From NCBI GenBank assembly GCA_029260765.1, contig JAJDCP010000133.1, positions 84,274 to 148,273 on the forward strand: a stretch of 64,000 nt of DNA, written 5' to 3'. Position 1 is the first letter of the stretch, and each line of letters begins with the position of its first letter. Source of the DNA: Planctomycetota bacterium. GTDB taxonomy: Bacteria; Planctomycetota; J058; JAJDCP01. Below, one piece after another: positions 9,661 to 18,003 of this stretch. The position numbers and the translations under genes are program-made. The notes beneath the pieces are model-generated. The model ran no database searches. It saw only the letters and a program-made list of their open reading frames with translations, and had not been told where the DNA came from.

Positions 9661-9689
9661 TTGGGGATGCGGGAGCTGGCCAGTATACT
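9661..9689 (+). promoter_or_regulatory. Sigma70-like promoter for the amidotransferase gene
   Basis: TTGGGG at 9661-9666, a 17-bp spacer and TATACT at 9684-9689. It lies 67 bases before the ATG at 9756, in the divergent gap with the giant gene. Confidence 0.5.
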
Positions 9690-9755
9690 GCCAGGCAGGG
9701 TCGGCGAAACGGCCTTTCAGCCGGCATTCCCCGGCTCCAACGAACCGGGTCGGCC

Positions 9756-10496
9756 ATGAAGAACCTGAATATCGTCCTCCTGCGCGCACGCAAAGCCGGG
9801 GATCCGGTGCGCGAGCACGAGCACTCCTGTTTCGCGCGCCACGCAGGGCTCGAGCGCGAGCAGCTCTCTCCGCATGACCTGACCGAGAGCCTGCCGCGGG
9901 CCAAAGCCCTGAAGCGCTACGACGCGCTGATGATCGGCGGTGCCGGGGACTACTACGTGTCGAAGGGAGACCTGCCGGGCTTCAAGAACGTGCTCGAGCT
10001 GCTCGGCGAGCTGGTCGACCTCGGCCTGCCCGTGTTCGCCTCCTGTTTCGGCTACCAGATGCTGGTACAGGCCCTGGGTGGCGAGGTCATCCACGATCCG
10101 GACAACACCGAGATCGGCAGCGTCGAGCTCGAGCTGACCGCTGAGGGCAAGGCCGATCCCCTGTTTGGCGCGCTTCCGAAGAAGTTCTGGGCGCAGCAAG
10201 GCCACAAAGACCGCGCGCGGGTGCATCCGAAGGGCATGCCCAACCTCGCCTCAAGCGAGCGCTCGCCGTTCCAGGCATTGCGGGTGCCGGGCAAGCCGGT
10301 GTGGGGGGTGCAGTTCCACCCCGAGCTGGACCGGGAGGGCAACCAGCACCGCTTCCAGCGCTACATCGAGGGATACGCGAAACACCTGCCTCCCGAAGAA
10401 CATCAGAGCGTGATGGAGGGCTTCCGCGAGAGTCCGGAAGCCTGCACCCTGCCGCGGCGCTTTCTGGAACTGGTGTTCGGGCCGGGGTCTCGGTAG
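9756..10496 (+). CDS. Class I glutamine amidotransferase domain protein
   Basis: A 246-residue stand-alone class I (triad) glutamine amidotransferase, expected to release ammonia from glutamine or hydrolyse a gamma-glutamyl bond. The nucleophile elbow ASCFGYQML contains Cys97, and the His-x-Glu pair is in WGVQFHPEL (about residues 188-196). The N-terminal DALMIGGAGDYYVS strand-loop is typical of GuaA-like and YfeJ-like single-domain members. No synthetase partner is adjacent, so the acceptor is unknown. It has its own upstream promoter and is divergent from the giant gene. The reading frame stays open a long way upstream, but that extension is antisense to the giant gene and is not coding. 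Confidence 0.88.
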   Translation: MKNLNIVLLRARKAGDPVREHEHSCFARHAGLEREQLSPHDLTESLPRAKALKRYDALMIGGAGDYYVSKGDLPGFKNVLELLGELVDLGLPVFASCFGYQMLVQALGGEVIHDPDNTEIGSVELELTAEGKADPLFGALPKKFWAQQGHKDRARVHPKGMPNLASSERSPFQALRVPGKPVWGVQFHPELDREGNQHRFQRYIEGYAKHLPPEEHQSVMEGFRESPEACTLPRRFLELVFGPGSR

Positions 10497-10524
10497 CGGG
10501 GTTTCGGTGCAGCATGCGCGTGCT

Positions 10525-11097
10525 TCAGGGGGGCACCAAGAACTCGAAGCTGACTTTTCCGGCAGGCGCGACCTCTAGCAGGTAATTCTCGTGAAGCGTC
10601 AGGAGATGCCCGGGCACCTCGGGATCGACATTCTCCCGGACGGTCAGGAGCTTCCCGCCTTCTTCAGAGAAGATCCTGCCGTCCTCGGTCCATACCGCCC
10701 ACTGCCGATGCACCGCACCTGCATGTTCTAGTTGGTGGTCTGTGTGCTGAACCCCAAAACCTCAGCCTCGGGTTGCGCGCGGAAAACCGCGTCGCTCCCC
10801 AACATTCCTTCGGCCTCTTCCGATTCCCAGTCTTCGTCGAGGACCCGCTGGAAGACACGGCGCATCCCTGCCTGCCGCGATGCACCCACGCGACGACCAC
10901 GGTGCATTGTCGGGGATCTTCCCAGCGGCCGACCGACAAGCCCGCAAGACGCAGCTGTTCGTACGCAAAACGGACCGTGCTCGCGCTGACATCGATCCCA
11001 TTCCAGCACAGGCGAGCCCCAACCTCGTAGACGCCGTCGACACGGGGAAGCCACGCGTCCAGCTCGACTACACACTCCCAGAGCTCGGTCCAGCGAT
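10525..11097 (-). pseudogene. Frameshifted gene remnant
   Basis: Protein-like sequence continues through three successive reading frames. From about 11095 to 10870 it reads DRWTELWECVVELDAWLPRV and on to VVVAWVHRGRQG. From about 10875 to 10755 another frame gives MRRVFQRVLDEDWESEEAEG and on to AEVLG. From about 10755 to 10525 a third frame gives HQLEHAGAVHRQWAVWTEDG and ends SFEFLVPP. The second switch falls on a CCCCAAAA run (10752-10759), a slippage-prone site. No start codon is visible in the first frame, which opens right at the stop of the 228-residue gene, so the remnant may once have been its C-terminal half. I do not recognise a family. Sequencing or assembly indels are an alternative explanation. 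Confidence 0.6.
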
Positions 11098-11783
11098 CAA
11101 GCGTCCCACTCGACCGGGTGGGCGAAGTGGTTGTTCATCAACGAGATCGAAAAGGCCCCGGCTGGGCAGCCCTTCTCCTCGAGACGTCCGCCATCGTCCA
11201 GCTTGCCGCGCCGCAACTCACCATGGGCGAAGAGCAGAAGATACTCGACGCCCACCAGGGATGAACCGGAGTCTGCAGCGTCGAAGTCGAAGTCGATGGT
11301 CCTTTCGACCTTGAGCGGCTCTGAGACCTTTCGACCCCTTCCGATGGACGCCTCGAAACGCGGCAGGCCATGCTTGCCATCTTTGACGGGCTTCTGTTCG
11401 CGTTCGGAGGCCGGACGCGCCCCACTACCGTCACCGATCTCGGGGATGGGCGTGGACCCCCCCAGCGCCACCTTCCAGGTGACGCTGGCCAGCTTGCCGG
11501 ACTCGGTCGCCGTTCCCTGCGCCTCGGTGATCAGAGTGTCTTCGGCCTTCGGGTCCTCTCCGGTAAAGACCCTGAAGCTGACTTTGTCCCCATCCTTGGC
11601 GCGCTCGAGATCCGCCAGCAGCTCGACCTCCTCCTCCGGCTCGGATTCGGTCACTGACCAACGCACGGCAGTGATTCTCGCGCCTCTGAAGGTAATCCGA
11701 TTGAACTTGCCGGAGCTCACCCTCGTGCGGTTGTCGATAAGCTCCCTTGCCTGAATGGGGGTCTGCCCTTTTTCATCAGCCAT
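11097..11783 (-). CDS. Protein with injection-system spike/linker-like tail domain
   Basis: A 228-residue soluble protein; ATG 11783 has GGGGAG upstream. The first half is beta-rich (RITFRGARITAVRWSVTESE). The last ~60 residues (IDFDFDAADSGSSLVGVEYL, then LRRGKLDDGGRLEEKG) match the pattern of the small Ig-like or transthyretin-like module often attached to VgrG, LysM or other proteins of type VI and related contractile systems: a strand, GVxYxL, then xRxGxLDxxGR. This is pattern recognition, not a database hit. It is divergent from the Cys-rich 214-residue and 1,180-residue genes and ends where the frameshifted remnant begins. It could be a carrier or adaptor for an exported effector. Confidence 0.6.
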   Translation of the reverse strand: MADEKGQTPIQARELIDNRTRVSSGKFNRITFRGARITAVRWSVTESEPEEEVELLADLERAKDGDKVSFRVFTGEDPKAEDTLITEAQGTATESGKLASVTWKVALGGSTPIPEIGDGSGARPASEREQKPVKDGKHGLPRFEASIGRGRKVSEPLKVERTIDFDFDAADSGSSLVGVEYLLLFAHGELRRGKLDDGGRLEEKGCPAGAFSISLMNNHFAHPVEWDA

Positions 11784-11919
11784 GAGCTGTCTACTCCCCG
11801 GTTTTGTGTGGAGGTTCGCGTCTGTTTCAAATTCTAGCTTCAGACTCGCCAGCGAGCAGATCAAGTGATCTAAAAAAAAGACCGACCCGAGATATCATCA
11901 GAAGTTGGATTTTGTCTTC

Positions 11920-11948
11920 TTGGTAGAGATCTAAAATCTTCTTACAAT
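11920..11948 (+). promoter_or_regulatory. Promoter in AT-rich divergent gap of the island
   Basis: TTGGTA at 11920-11925, a 17-bp spacer and TACAAT at 11943-11948, ahead of the ATG at 11990 (ribosome site GGAGGTG). The gap 11784-11989 is much more AT-rich than its surroundings, which suggests foreign or lightly ameliorated DNA. Confidence 0.55.
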
Positions 11949-11989
11949 TCTCAACAGATAGCGATCGACCCCGAAGCACTGGAGGTGTC

Positions 11990-12634
11990 ATGCCAATTCT
12001 CGTGAAAATCGGAGGCAAGCCTTGCCTGGAGATCGATCTGGGCAAGGAGGGCTGCGGCAAGACACTGGGAGAAGTCTGTCAGGTTTTCCTTCTGGAGCCG
12101 GACCTGCTGCTTGGGGATCTCGCTGAATTTCAACGCAACACGCCCATCCTCGAGAAACTCGCCCACGAGCTGAAAAAGCAGGTTGAGGCGGGTTTCCGCA
12201 AGCAGCAGAAGGCCATGCTCGCCGCGACCTATCCACACCTGGGCCTGGATCCCGACGCCCAGGACAAGGACGCGGGCGGAGACCATCCCTGTTGTGAGCG
12301 GATCCCGGAAACCTGTGTCCGGTTCCCCGCCCTGGTCGGCAAGGACGGCTCGCTCTACCCGAAGCAGGAACACCGGGATCCCGATCTGGAGCTGACCGGA
12401 GAGGAGTTCAAACAGAACTCCGATCTCGACGTCTGGATCGGCAAGCGGCTCGAAAACCGACTCAAAGCGTGTCAGGGAGCAGCCCTGGTCCACCAGTTTC
12501 TGACCCTGCACCTCGATCCTTCAAAGCTCGAGCTGCCGGGGGACACCGTGCTGTATGCAGAGCTTCCGCCTCAGCACCTGCTCTTCGATCCTGATGAGGG
12601 TCCCCTGATCGGCCGCTTTGGCTCGAATACCTGA
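11990..12634 (+). CDS. Cys-rich hypothetical protein of the effector-like island
   Basis: A 214-residue protein with ATG 11990 after GGAGGTG. No signal peptide or membrane segment is seen. It contains about seven cysteines, including CGKTLGEVC and HPCCERIPETC, and a long amphipathic helix (residues ~45-75, LAHELKKQVEAGFRKQQKAM). The C-terminus reads LPGDTVLYAELPPQHLLFDP, a beta-hairpin-like end. I do not recognise a family. It lies 17 bases upstream of the 1,180-residue gene and is surely co-transcribed. A chaperone/adaptor or a structural partner for that protein is a reasonable but unproven reading. Confidence 0.7.
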   Translation: MPILVKIGGKPCLEIDLGKEGCGKTLGEVCQVFLLEPDLLLGDLAEFQRNTPILEKLAHELKKQVEAGFRKQQKAMLAATYPHLGLDPDAQDKDAGGDHPCCERIPETCVRFPALVGKDGSLYPKQEHRDPDLELTGEEFKQNSDLDVWIGKRLENRLKACQGAALVHQFLTLHLDPSKLELPGDTVLYAELPPQHLLFDPDEGPLIGRFGSNT

Positions 12635-12651
12635 CACCCGAGGAGCCTGCC

Positions 12652-15600
12652 ATGTCCGACACGTCAGCGCTGAAGCTGAATCCCAAGCCCGGCGAGACCT
12701 TCCGCGTCAACCGCCTGCTCTGCACCCCGACGCGCATCGCCGAGGCGGCGTATCGGAACAAACTGAAGATGGACAAGAAGCACGGCGCGAGCCAGTACGC
12801 GGCGGCCATCATGCTCCACAACAAGGACATTGCCGATCCCAAGAACCCCAAGCTGTGGACCGCCAAACATCTTCTCCAGACCGTCAAGAATCTCAAAATC
12901 CCAGCCACCGCCGCCGTGCCGGAGCTCATGACGCAGGCCAGGGCTCAGAAGATCCGCGCCCCGCTGCGTGTCGTCAATGCCCAGCTGGCCAAGAAGCTGC
13001 CCGCTCATCCCAGCCAGCTCAGCGGCGAATTCGCGCCCCTGGGCGCCTTCTTCAAGAAGATCCAAGCGCTGCGCAGCCACATGGAGAGCCACACCAAGAT
13101 CGCGAAGCAGCTGGAGCGCATCCTGGCTGCCGGCAAGGCCGTCAGCGCCTATGTCGATTACAAGGTTGTGCTCGGAGGGGGCTCTAAGTGGGAGAAGTGT
13201 GTCGACTGGGATGTCTTCAAGAAGGGTATATTCACGCGGCGTGAGCGCAGCGTCCCACGCGTCAAGCTGAAAATGGACGCACGTCTGGCTCAGGTCGAGA
13301 AGGAGTTGCTCTACACCCACGACGACGTGGAAGAGGCGTTGAAGACATCGTGGGACTACAGAATCGTGCGCGACAAACTGGCAAAACAGGCTGTCGATCT
13401 TCTGAAGAACGACGATCCCCACACCTTCCATCCGGCCTTGCACAGCCTGATGCTGCTCTTCGACTCGGGTAGCTCGAAAGTCGGGGAGTGGCTCCTCACC
13501 TGGCTGAGTCACGCCTTTCAGACCCTGGCAGAGACGCGGCCTGGCCATGATTTCGTGGTCGGACGGCTGGCAGTCGCTTTCCTGAAGGTACGGAAGGTCG
13601 GGCCCGACAAGTTGTCGACGTTGAACGAAAGTGAAGAGATCTTTCTCAAGCTCCTCAAGTACTCGATCACGACAGCCAAGATCGCCAAGAAGGCGACCCC
13701 CCATATCCCGACCGCGATCAGCTTCCTCGGCCACATGTGGCGCTTTGTGTCCAAAATCCCCGGATTCATAGGCTCTCCCCGCAGCCATCTCTCGGACGCC
13801 GCAACGACCTCGATCAACGCTGCCAGGGCGGCCTGGAATACGGTCAAGAATGAGCTCGCGGAGGCCGTCAAGGACAGCGTTGTCTTCTATCTGCACAGGA
13901 AGTACCTGAAATTCCGTCTGAGCCGTGTCGATCCGCTGAAGATCCTGCAGGGCACGGTCAAGGAGTTCGATCCTGAGCTCTTCAAGCAAGCCCGGAAGTG
14001 GCAGGAGAGACTCCACGAGCTCGAGACGCGGGCTGGCGCGCCGCTAAGTGTGATCGAGCTGCAGCGGGGCAAGCTCGCCGAGATGCCCGGCTGGACCGAT
14101 GATGCGGTTCTGGCGCTCGAAGGGGCTCTCGTCTTCCTCAACACCATCATGGCCTTCGCCAAGTTTGAGCAGGCATTCAGGGACGGAACTTCATCTGCTA
14201 AGGCTGATGCCGTTGTCGATTTGGTGAAGCTCGCCGGGGACGTCGCCGGACTGGCCTACGGGATCCAGGAGCATGCTCTCAAGATCCGCCATGCCCAGGC
14301 GGGTATCGAGGCGACGGCCGCAGAGACTGCCCTGAAGCCCATCAAGAGTGCCGCCGCCAAGGTCGCCGTGGTCTTCGCTGTGCTGGATCTCGGCTATACG
14401 CTCTACAAGTTCTACAAAGCGACCGCCGATGGCGGCAAGATGAACTGGCAAGTCGCGGGCAGCGTCGCCGGACTCGTCGGCTCCCTCTTGACCCTCGCAG
14501 GCACGGCCACGACGATTCCCGGGCTGCAGGCGGTTGGTCTGGCGATCGCGTTGGCAGCGGCCGCCATCGGCCTGGTGGTCGCATTCTGGGACAAGATCGT
14601 CGAGAATCCTTCCAGTATCGCCCTACGGACCAAGATGCAGGCCTATGAGAAGGAGGCGCAGCAGACTCCCTGGTGGCTGGATGATCGCGAATCGATCAAA
14701 TTCCGGCCGCGGCTCTGGTTCGAGCAGAGCTCGGAGGGCTCTATCACCTGCCATGCGCAGTGCCTGTATCCGTACAAGACCTACGACGAGCTCTTCGCGG
14801 CTTTTCCGAGGCTGCAGCAGAAGCACCCCGGCGAGAAGACCTTCTTTTTCAAGCTCAAGTCGAGCCAGGGAGTGGTCTCCGCCCACCATCCCCACGGTAT
14901 CTTGGACGAGAACGGAAAGAACCAGATCTATCGCGGAAATGTGGAGCTCAGCCCGGGAGCGCTTTTCAGTTCGTTCTATCCCCACCCCCACTACTCCAAG
15001 AAGCTCCTGCCAGGAGCCCGCATGCACTCTCCATTGTCGGTTGCACTGAAGGGTGCGGAGGCGGGGGCCGCCCTGCAGGGGTCGATCCACTACATGCGCT
15101 TCAAGGTCGGCAGCCGCTACCAAGGCGAGTCCGATGCCCTCTCGCAGACCTTCAACCGCATCCTCGTACCGGCCTCGGCGATCTCGGCTGGGCGCATCAA
15201 TCCAAACAAGTGCAGGGTGACGAGCGGAAGCGGACCCGACTCCATCCACATCAAGGAGATCTTGTTCAGCAAGACCAGCGATGGCTCGAAACCGCTCGGC
15301 GCCGGCTGCTACTTCAGCTACCGCGAGGAAGGCGACGAAGAGTACGTCATCGACCAGAAGGTCTACATGGTCGTCAAGTTCGCTGGCTCCCTGAAGACGT
15401 TCGTTGAGGAGGGCAACAAGATCTCCGTCAAATTCACAGCTATCGAGGACGATGGGAGATTCGGTATCGACGACAAATCCGAACAGACCTACACCTCGCT
15501 AAACGCCTCGGAGAAGGCCGGCAACTATTGCTATCGGGAGCTGAAAGACAGTGCCATCTTCGAGATGGTTGCGAAATATGGGAAAGACGAGAAGGAGGAG

Positions 15601-16194
15601 ATTCTCAATGTCGGCTTCGAAGTGGAGGTCGAGCTGAAGTCCCCCGAGGGCAAGGTCCTCAAGACGCTGGAGGTGCCGAACAAGTCCGGTACGATCAATA
15701 TCAACCACAAAGATGTGGGCCTCGGCTCCGTAGGATTCTATCGGACTGCGGATCTGAGCCAACGGGTCAAGACCGGAGAGAAATTCACCTACTACTGCGC
15801 CGATGGCGATGAGGATTACAGGATCGACCAGACCGTCTACATGGTTGCCAGACTCACGGGACCACTGCAGAAGTTTCTGGCCAAGGACAAGAACGCCGTC
15901 CGTGTCACGCTCACCGCCATCGAGCACGACAGCGCCATCGTCAACAACGACAAGTCGGTCAAAAAATACGACAAGCTCAACTCCTCGGAATTGAAAGGCG
16001 GCTACTGCTACGCCAAGCTCAGCGACGGCTGGATCTACGAGCTCGTGGCGAGGCATGGTCTCGACGAGGACGAAAGCCAGCTCAAGGTCAGCGTCGATGC
16101 CCACCTCGAGCTCAGGTCCTCGAAAGGCGAGGTCTACCGTTCCTTCAAAGCCCGGCGCAAGACGACCAAATATATCTTGATCGACAAGCGTTAG
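12652..16194 (+). CDS. Large effector-like protein with hydrophobic core and tandem C-terminal repeats
   Basis: An 1,180-residue protein without a signal peptide. Residues 1-560 are mostly helical. About 563-648 form a Gly/Ala-rich hydrophobic block (VAGSVAGLVGSLLTLAGTAT, then AIALAAAAIGLVVAFW) that could insert into membranes as a hairpin. Residues ~650-860 are mixed. The C-terminus has two homologous copies of a ~150-residue module starting near residues 882 and 1038; both share EDY/EEY-x-IDQ-x-VYMV and a C-Y-x(6)-D motif. A large soluble protein with an internal membrane hairpin and adhesion-like repeats resembles pore-forming effectors of type VI or related systems. The neighbouring spike-like protein supports that, but no known toxin domain is recognisable. 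ATG 12652 follows GAGGAG. No convincing immunity gene is evident. Confidence 0.75.
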   Translation: MSDTSALKLNPKPGETFRVNRLLCTPTRIAEAAYRNKLKMDKKHGASQYAAAIMLHNKDIADPKNPKLWTAKHLLQTVKNLKIPATAAVPELMTQARAQKIRAPLRVVNAQLAKKLPAHPSQLSGEFAPLGAFFKKIQALRSHMESHTKIAKQLERILAAGKAVSAYVDYKVVLGGGSKWEKCVDWDVFKKGIFTRRERSVPRVKLKMDARLAQVEKELLYTHDDVEEALKTSWDYRIVRDKLAKQAVDLLKNDDPHTFHPALHSLMLLFDSGSSKVGEWLLTWLSHAFQTLAETRPGHDFVVGRLAVAFLKVRKVGPDKLSTLNESEEIFLKLLKYSITTAKIAKKATPHIPTAISFLGHMWRFVSKIPGFIGSPRSHLSDAATTSINAARAAWNTVKNELAEAVKDSVVFYLHRKYLKFRLSRVDPLKILQGTVKEFDPELFKQARKWQERLHELETRAGAPLSVIELQRGKLAEMPGWTDDAVLALEGALVFLNTIMAFAKFEQAFRDGTSSAKADAVVDLVKLAGDVAGLAYGIQEHALKIRHAQAGIEATAAETALKPIKSAAAKVAVVFAVLDLGYTLYKFYKATADGGKMNWQVAGSVAGLVGSLLTLAGTATTIPGLQAVGLAIALAAAAIGLVVAFWDKIVENPSSIALRTKMQAYEKEAQQTPWWLDDRESIKFRPRLWFEQSSEGSITCHAQCLYPYKTYDELFAAFPRLQQKHPGEKTFFFKLKSSQGVVSAHHPHGILDENGKNQIYRGNVELSPGALFSSFYPHPHYSKKLLPGARMHSPLSVALKGAEAGAALQGSIHYMRFKVGSRYQGESDALSQTFNRILVPASAISAGRINPNKCRVTSGSGPDSIHIKEILFSKTSDGSKPLGAGCYFSYREEGDEEYVIDQKVYMVVKFAGSLKTFVEEGNKISVKFTAIEDDGRFGIDDKSEQTYTSLNASEKAGNYCYRELKDSAIFEMVAKYGKDEKEEILNVGFEVEVELKSPEGKVLKTLEVPNKSGTININHKDVGLGSVGFYRTADLSQRVKTGEKFTYYCADGDEDYRIDQTVYMVARLTGPLQKFLAKDKNAVRVTLTAIEHDSAIVNNDKSVKKYDKLNSSELKGGYCYAKLSDGWIYELVARHGLDEDESQLKVSVDAHLELRSSKGEVYRSFKARRKTTKYILIDKR

Positions 16195-16307
16195 CACTAC
16201 TGGGTCACGAAGCCCCTTCGCCGCTTCAGCCTGACACCAGGGTCTGATGTCCTCGCAGCCCTCCCCAATTTCAAGCGATTGGCCGGTGACGTGAGCGTGC
16301 GATCCAG

Positions 16308-17030
16308 CTACTGGACAAAGGCGCGATACAGGGTCACAGAACTTCCCGGCAAAGGCTCAACGGCCCGAGCCCGCGCACCATCACTGCCCGCCAGCATCGC
16401 TGCGTCCAATCTGTGAACCGCCCGCCAGACAATATCCTTCGTGGTCACGCTGTAGGGACTTTGGGGCCCCCAGGGAACAGGGTCTAAGCTATACACAGGA
16501 ATGTGACGGGACAAGATGGCTTTCAGTGCGACGGGCATCAAGCGTTCAAAGGCGTGCATGTTCATGGGCGTGTTGGCCACGCCCCCCCTGAAAAGAAAGA
16601 CCCAGCGGCCAGAACGCGTCAGATGACGACGCTGAGCATAATAGGGGAGAAGGTTCACGTTGAGTGCGTTTCGCGGCTGAAGCACCAAGGCATTTGGAGG
16701 GAGGTTGTCAGCCATCCACAGGGCGGCCAGGCACTGTGACGAGAAATGGGCCTGGCGGGCTTCTGCTTCGCCACCCATTCGCTGATGGAGCTGGTGAATG
16801 GTGGGAAAGGCCAAGCCTGTGATCGCCACGATAAGAAAGAGGGGCGCCAGCGCGCGAGGTGGTTTGGCCCAGAGTCTCTTGAGGCCGTCCACCGCCCCCA
16901 CCAGTCCCTGGGCTGCCAAGTACACACACATGGGTAAGACAAAAACCGCGTAGGTCCCATAGTCAAGAAAGGTCCCCAAGAGCAGCTCATAGAGCATGGC
17001 GGCCGAGGGAAAAAGAAGCCAAAACACCAC
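16308..17030 (-). CDS. C-terminal part of split GT-C-like membrane protein
   Basis: This frame is in exactly the same phase as the gene ending at 17034; only the TGA (17036-17034) and one CTC codon separate them. Its start (GTG 17030) has no clear ribosome site. The first residues (LVVFWLLFPSAAMLYELLLG) continue a membrane helix, followed by two or three more helices and a soluble C-terminal domain of about 130 residues that contains NLPPNALVLQPRNALNVNLL. This is the typical end of GT39-like/DUF2723-like membrane glycosyltransferases. It is probably not a separate gene but the disconnected tail of the upstream one. Confidence 0.65.
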   Translation of the reverse strand: MVFWLLFPSAAMLYELLLGTFLDYGTYAVFVLPMCVYLAAQGLVGAVDGLKRLWAKPPRALAPLFLIVAITGLAFPTIHQLHQRMGGEAEARQAHFSSQCLAALWMADNLPPNALVLQPRNALNVNLLPYYAQRRHLTRSGRWVFLFRGGVANTPMNMHAFERLMPVALKAILSRHIPVYSLDPVPWGPQSPYSVTTKDIVWRAVHRLDAAMLAGSDGARARAVEPLPGSSVTLYRAFVQ

Positions 17031-17033
17031 GAG

Positions 17034-17993
17034 TCAGAAACGTTTGCGTACAAGGAGCCGGACCAGGCCCGCCATCATGAGAAAGCCGTGCGCCCAGACA
17101 AGCCCTGTGGGATAAACCGCCATCGGCAACGCTGCGCTGGCCTCATCAGTACTGAACAATCGGGCGATGAACCCCTCGAATGATGTCCAGAGCCACGCGG
17201 GTTCGGTCAACCGTTCCCATTGAACGGGGGGCGCAATCCCCCTGAGATAGACGAAAAAATCGACCTTCAAGCCGCTTTCAGAGCCCGGGAAAAGCCACCA
17301 CAGAATCAGGACAAAGAACCCAACGGTCGTCAGACAGGAACCCAACCAATGCGCCATGCCCCGCCAGCGGTCATTTCCGGGGCGCGTACACAAAATGAAC
17401 ATCCAAATAGGGAAGAAGAACACGGATCCCGAATGAGCAGCGATGGCCAGGCCTGCCCATACACCTGCCCTGAGTCGTGCGCGCCGTCCTGTCAATAGCA
17501 GAGCATCAATGCTCAACAGTCCCAGACACAACTGGAACATGTAGACTTCCTGGTTCACCGATTCGTGAAGAAAGCAATACGTGGTGACCAGGAGAAGAGT
17601 GGTCCAAAGAGCGACTGATTTTGATGCACGCTTAGCGTCGCCTCCGCCCTCCATGACATGGCAGACCAAGCTATGAAATCCCCAGATGACACCGACAGCA
17701 CTCGCAAGCGAGACAAGCGACAGGGCCAGCGGGGCCGAGACGAAGAGGGAGAGACATCGACTGAAGAGGTTATGAAGAATGTAGGGTGAATGGGGAAGAA
17801 AGCCCTCCCGAGCACAGAGCGCATACTCGGCCGCATCCCATCCGGCGGGGTAATCCCGAACCAACCCGAAGCTCAAGCAAACCAACGCCCCACTCATGGC
17901 CAACAGCACACGGGAAGAACCCGACTTGGCCAGCATGGCGTTCTGGATGTTCATAGTCATTTCGCAGATGACGATGGATATGGGTTGGTCCAC
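17034..17993 (-). CDS. N-terminal part of GT-C-like membrane glycosyltransferase, cut by in-frame TGA
   Basis: Multi-pass membrane protein of about eight helices in 319 residues. The first periplasmic loop reads RDYPAGWDAAEYALCAREG, the aspartate-containing loop expected of lipid-phosphosugar-dependent GT-C enzymes (GT39 or DUF2723 type). The frame stops at TGA 17036-17034 in the middle of a predicted helix (RKRF-stop-LVVFWLLF) and then continues in phase to 16308. Intact, the protein would be about 561 residues, normal for the family. TGG to TGA is the simplest explanation. GTG 17993 is given as the start, but ATG 17960 or 17954 are possible. The sugar acceptor is unknown. Confidence 0.7.
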   Translation of the reverse strand: MDQPISIVICEMTMNIQNAMLAKSGSSRVLLAMSGALVCLSFGLVRDYPAGWDAAEYALCAREGFLPHSPYILHNLFSRCLSLFVSAPLALSLVSLASAVGVIWGFHSLVCHVMEGGGDAKRASKSVALWTTLLLVTTYCFLHESVNQEVYMFQLCLGLLSIDALLLTGRRARLRAGVWAGLAIAAHSGSVFFFPIWMFILCTRPGNDRWRGMAHWLGSCLTTVGFFVLILWWLFPGSESGLKVDFFVYLRGIAPPVQWERLTEPAWLWTSFEGFIARLFSTDEASAALPMAVYPTGLVWAHGFLMMAGLVRLLVRKRF

Positions 17994-18003
17994 CGTAACG
18001 AAT

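Noticed and set aside
6681..9755. Long plus-strand open frame upstream of and in phase with the amidotransferase
   Set aside because: It is antisense to the giant gene, Gln/Leu/Arg-rich without recognisable domains, and arises from GC-rich codon bias; the real start is ATG 9756.
12664..14016. 450-codon minus-strand frame inside the 1,180-aa gene
   Set aside because: Antisense shadow; no ribosome site or domain.
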